7,242 nucleotides of DNA, from the NCBI GenBank assembly GCA_027489105.1, contig JAIYAJ010000274.1:1-7242 (forward strand), in the 5' to 3' direction. The stretch is from Zymomonas sp. (GTDB lineage Bacteria > Pseudomonadota > Alphaproteobacteria > Sphingomonadales > Sphingomonadaceae). Positions 4,971 through 7,242 of this stretch are shown here, in pieces; the first letter of the stretch is position 1, and each line of letters starts with the position of its first letter. A program made the position numbers and the translations under genes. The notes under the pieces were generated by a model. It searched no databases, was not told the DNA's origin, and saw only the letters and a list, made by a program, of their open reading frames with translations.

Positions 4971-5801
4971 TTCGTCGAGCAGGCGCGCGAGGCGCAACCC
5001 GCCGCGCGCGACCTGGTGCCGCAGTAGCGGGATCAGCGCGACGATCTTGCCGTTGTCGAGCACCGGCCGGGTCGCCGGGATCGGCGCGCAGGCGTCGCCG
5101 AGCAGTGCGGCATAAGCGTCGTGCGCGACCTGCCAGCTTTCGCGGCTCCAGTCCTCGACGCTGCCCGCAGCCTCGGCCGGCCGGTCGGCCACGGGCACGC
5201 TCGACAAGATTCCCATCGGCCCGCCCGGCGGGGTCGAAATGGCGCGATCGGCGAGCAGCCCGTCCCAGATGCTGTGGAGATTGCTGTTCGGGCGAAAGCC
5301 GTAATCGGCCTTCATGTCGTTGCCACCGCGATCATGACGGTCGCCCGCATGGAGCGGCTGGTGCAGGTCGCCCATGAAGTGGACCAGGAAGACCAGCGCC
5401 TCGACCCGCACGCGGGTCGGCTGGCTGCGATCGGCGAGCAGGCGGACGTCGCGCTCGATCTGCCGCGCGACGCAATTGCCATCGGGGCAGTTCGCCTTGA
5501 GGTCGAACGGCCGGCAGACGTCGATATTCTGATAGTGCCAGTTAAAGGCGTAGCTGTAGCGGTCCTTCAGAGTCTTGACGCAGTCGGCCCAGACCGAGGC
5601 CTGCTCGATCGTGCGCGCCGGGCAGGTCGGCGTCTCGAGCAGCTCGCTGCGCGCCAGCAGCCGCTCGATCCGCGCGCGGGTCTGCGGCTTGACCGAGGCC
5701 ATGGCGATGGTGGCGACGGTCTCATGGCCATATTCCCACCAGGCATGCGCCGGGGTCGCGGCGCCGAGCAGCGCCGCCAGCATCAGCAGGATCCGGATCA
5801 T
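4959..5801 (-). CDS. Exported S1/P1-type zinc-dependent nuclease, 280 aa
   Basis: S1/P1 nucleases cut single-stranded nucleic acids using three zinc ions and act outside the cytoplasm. Residues 1-20 form a signal peptide ([20 protein letters not shown]). Cleavage after AHA leaves Trp21 as the first mature residue, as required in this family, where the N-terminal Trp binds zinc. The remaining ligands are in order: H26 (YGHE), D73 (VWAD), H89 (NWHY), H141, D145 and H151 (HFMGDLHQPLH), H176 and D180 (LHSIWD). All nine are present, so the enzyme should be active. Several cysteines (60, 74, 96, 105, 110, 237) could form disulfides. ATG 5801 is chosen because it starts the signal peptide and overlaps the upstream stop in ATGA; a longer frame to 5882 only reads into the peptidase gene. 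Length is normal for the family. It is the second gene of an operon with the isoaspartyl peptidase and is probably translationally coupled to it. Confidence 0.95.
   Translation of the reverse strand: MIRILLMLAALLGAATPAHAWWEYGHETVATIAMASVKPQTRARIERLLARSELLETPTCPARTIEQASVWADCVKTLKDRYSYAFNWHYQNIDVCRPFDLKANCPDGNCVARQIERDVRLLADRSQPTRVRVEALVFLVHFMGDLHQPLHAGDRHDRGGNDMKADYGFRPNSNLHSIWDGLLADRAISTPPGGPMGILSSVPVADRPAEAAGSVEDWSRESWQVAHDAYAALLGDACAPIPATRPVLDNGKIVALIPLLRHQVARGGLRLARLLDESLG
5798..5801 (-). other. ATGA stop-start overlap coupling the peptidase and nuclease genes
   Basis: On the minus strand the peptidase stop TGA (5800-5798) and the nuclease start ATG (5801-5799) share bases in the tetranucleotide ATGA. 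This is the classic arrangement for translational coupling and shows the two genes are one operon. Confidence 0.9.
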
Positions 5802-6757
5802 TCGCCGATGCCATACAGCTCGACCCGGTGCGGCTCGCCCCCGCGCGCCATGCCGCGGTACATGCCCTGGCTGTTGAAGCACCAGCCGCCGCGCCCCTGC
5901 GCGTCGACGCTGATCAGCCCGCCGACACCGCCGAAGGCGCCGATCTCCCCGATCACCGCGCCGGCCGCCTCGTCGAGGCCCGCGCCGCCCAGCCGGACGC
6001 GCGCCGACAGTTCATGCGCCGCGCCGACCCGGATGAAATGCTCGCCCGATCCGGTACAGGAGGTGGCCGCCCCCGCATCCTCGGCCCAGGTGCCCGCGCC
6101 GATCACCGGCGAATCGCCGATGCGGTTCCAGCGCTTGCCGGTCAGGCCGCCGGTCGAGGTCGCCGCTGCGACATGGCCCTGCGCGTCGCGCGCGACCGCG
6201 CCGACGGTGCCATATTTGAGGTCGGCATCGAAGGTGCCGCCCTTGCGCAGCTCCTCATATTGGCGCCAGCGCTCGTCGGTGTGGAACCAGGCGGGGGCGA
6301 CCTGCTCGATGCCATGTTCGGCGCCGAAGCGATCGGCACCGCCGGCCGTCAGCATGACGTGGGGGCTCTGCTCCATCACCGCGCGCGCCAGCGTCACCGG
6401 GTTGCGCGCCTTGGTGACTGCGCTCACCGCACCGGCATCGCGCGTGGCACCGTCCATGATCGCGGCGTCGAGCTCGTTGATGCCGTCGGCACTGAACACG
6501 GCACCCCGGCCGGCGTTGAAATAGGGGTCGTCCTCCAGCACGCGCACCGCCGCCTCGACTGCGTCGACGGCGCTGCCGCCCGCGCCGAGGATCGCAGATC
6601 CGGCATCGAGCGCTGCGGCCAGGACGACGCGGGCATGGTCCTCCTGCTCGCGACTGAGGTTCAGGTGGCGGAGCTGGCCCGCGCCGCCATGGATGACGAG
6701 CGTCCAGCCATCGGCCGGGGCGCTCCAATAGGAAGAGACGTTGCGTTCTGTGGACAC
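5798..6757 (-). CDS. iaaA: Isoaspartyl peptidase / L-asparaginase (plant-type, Ntn-hydrolase)
   Basis: This enzyme removes isoaspartyl residues from dipeptides and can hydrolyse L-asparagine. It matures by self-cleavage into two subunits. Counting from GTG 6757 (319 aa), LVIHGGAG (20-27) is the N-terminal signature and [11 protein letters not shown] (78-88) the substrate region. [11 protein letters not shown] (181-191) contains the cleavage site before Thr184, the catalytic nucleophile. It is followed by TSTGG (200-204), [14 protein letters not shown] (212-225) and SCTGSGEHF (233-241). No signal peptide is seen, so it should be cytosolic. The residue before the cleavage Gly is Tyr rather than the common His or Asp. 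The start is uncertain: ATG 6805 would add 16 Arg/Pro-rich residues and lacks a well-spaced Shine-Dalgarno, while GTG 6757 has GGA seven bases upstream. Its TGA overlaps the nuclease ATG. It is divergent from ispG. Confidence 0.95.
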   Translation of the reverse strand: MSTERNVSSYWSAPADGWTLVIHGGAGQLRHLNLSREQEDHARVVLAAALDAGSAILGAGGSAVDAVEAAVRVLEDDPYFNAGRGAVFSADGINELDAAIMDGATRDAGAVSAVTKARNPVTLARAVMEQSPHVMLTAGGADRFGAEHGIEQVAPAWFHTDERWRQYEELRKGGTFDADLKYGTVGAVARDAQGHVAAATSTGGLTGKRWNRIGDSPVIGAGTWAEDAGAATSCTGSGEHFIRVGAAHELSARVRLGGAGLDEAAGAVIGEIGAFGGVGGLISVDAQGRGGWCFNSQGMYRGMARGGEPHRVELYGIGE

Positions 6758-6823
6758 GGGATCATCCGGATTATCGGGGCTCCGCGCGCGGCGGCCGCCC
6801 GGCATGGCAAGCGAACGCCGCCT

Positions 6824-6892
6824 TCCCGCGCGATACGGGACACCGGAGGAACCGCACCTGGCGCCCCTCCGGAAAAGCCGGCGCGAACCGGC
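6824..6892. other. Three consecutive hairpins in the iaaA-ispG intergenic region
   Basis: Three stems follow each other: tcccg/cggga (6824-6828 with 6836-6840), ccggagg/cctccgg (6843-6849 with 6866-6872) and gccgg/ccggc (6877-6881 with 6888-6892). Read on the minus strand, the last one is followed by TTTT, like a weak intrinsic terminator or attenuator in the iaaA leader. No known riboswitch core was recognised. In GC-rich DNA short stems are common, so biological meaning is uncertain. The first hairpin lies about 20-35 bases before the alternative iaaA start at 6805. Confidence 0.35.
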
Positions 6893-6921
6893 ATGACGGC
6901 TGTTCTCATCAGGCGTTTGAG

Positions 6922-6948
6922 CCTATACGGGCCCCATCGATTTTCAAA
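6922..6948 (-). promoter_or_regulatory. Weak candidate promoter for the iaaA-nuclease operon
   Basis: On the minus strand TATAGG (6927-6922) lies 14-16 bases downstream of a TTGAAA/CTTTGA stretch near 6948. The spacing is short and the match partial. If real, the iaaA leader would be more than 100 bases long and would contain the three hairpins at 6824-6892. Confidence 0.25.
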
Positions 6949-6960
6949 GAGCGGAATCCC

Positions 6961-7242
6961 ATGTCCCTTCGTCCCTGGCGTAACATCGAACGGCGCAAGT
7001 CGCGGCAGATCATGGTCGGCAAGGTTCCGGTCGGCGGCGACGCCCCCGTCACCGTCCAGACCATGACCAACACGCCGACCGAGGATGCGCGCGCCACGAT
7101 CGACCAGATCCGCCGCTGCGAGGATGCGGGGGCCGACATCATCCGCGTGTCCTGCCCCGACGAGGCCTCGACCGCCGCGCTGGGCGAGATCGTGCGCGCA
7201 TCGAAGGTGCCGATCGTCGCCGACATCCATTTCCACTATAAG
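6961..7242 (+). CDS. ispG: 4-hydroxy-3-methylbut-2-enyl diphosphate synthase (IspG/GcpE), partial at the 3' end
   Basis: IspG is the cytosolic iron-sulfur enzyme that converts methylerythritol cyclodiphosphate to hydroxymethylbutenyl diphosphate in the MEP isoprenoid pathway. The first 94 residues are present and the frame is open to the right edge. Diagnostic segments are [15 protein letters not shown] (12-26), [13 protein letters not shown] (30-42), [15 protein letters not shown] (53-67) and [11 protein letters not shown] (84-94), all from the N-terminal TIM-barrel domain. The cysteines that bind the [4Fe-4S] cluster are in the C-terminal part, outside the window. ATG 6961 is preceded by GCGGA (6951-6955) five bases upstream and gives the expected N-terminus. 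It is divergent from iaaA. Confidence 0.97.
   Translation, partial: MSLRPWRNIERRKSRQIMVGKVPVGGDAPVTVQTMTNTPTEDARATIDQIRRCEDAGADIIRVSCPDEASTAALGEIVRASKVPIVADIHFHYK

Noticed and set aside
5121..6524. Plus-strand open frame of 467 codons
   Set aside because: It runs antisense across both the nuclease and the peptidase genes, which have all their catalytic motifs. It is a product of GC-rich codon bias.
5828..7066. Plus-strand open frame of 412 codons
   Set aside because: It is antisense to iaaA and then reads into ispG in the wrong frame. No domain is recognisable.

Overview
The window looks like chromosomal DNA of a high-GC alphaproteobacterium, most likely a sphingomonad. This is inferred from codon usage, from the style of the IspG, isoaspartyl-peptidase and S1/P1-nuclease sequences, and from a GGAAC-N16-CGTT promoter of the type used by the alphaproteobacterial general stress sigma factor EcfG. 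Most of the window is strongly GC-rich (44 of 60 bases are G/C at 6121-6180). The exception is an AT-rich island from about 1380 to about 3040 (22 of 60 at 1801-1860).

Layout. (1) 1-1393, minus: most of a YdhS-like FAD/NAD(P)-binding protein whose C-terminus lies beyond the left edge. A candidate EcfG promoter sits just upstream. (2) About 1380-3040: AT-rich island holding one gene, a 385-residue RTX calcium-binding protein with no secretion genes beside it. Its upstream region carries a 17-bp direct repeat with a 20-bp period, a 7-bp inverted repeat also with a 20-bp offset, and a perfect TATAAT. (3) 3207-3521, plus: a 104-residue protein that resembles a stand-alone ubiquitin-like (multiubiquitin-type) beta-grasp domain. 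It converges, with a 4-bp gap, on (4) 3526-3942, minus: a FlgC-like flagellar rod-domain protein without other rod genes. (5) 4137-4658, plus: a small exported protein of unknown function. (6) 4746-4931, plus: a 61-residue FlbD-like small protein. (7) 4943-4970: a strong hairpin with a GNRA tetraloop between convergent genes. (8) 6757-4959, minus: a two-gene operon, isoaspartyl peptidase/asparaginase followed by an exported S1/P1 zinc nuclease, coupled by an ATGA overlap. (9) 6961 to the right edge, plus: the start of ispG of the MEP isoprenoid pathway, divergent from the peptidase.

The genes do not form one pathway. The one clear functional unit is the peptidase-nuclease operon, which fits turnover or scavenging of damaged protein and nucleic acid. 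The two flagellum-like small genes lie close together but on opposite strands. No complete new multi-gene system is visible. The least ordinary items are the AT-rich RTX island with its regulatory region, the orphan ubiquitin-like protein, and the orphan FlgC-like and FlbD-like genes. Many long antisense reading frames arise from GC-rich codon bias and were rejected. The genes cut by the two window edges were read directly from the sequence.
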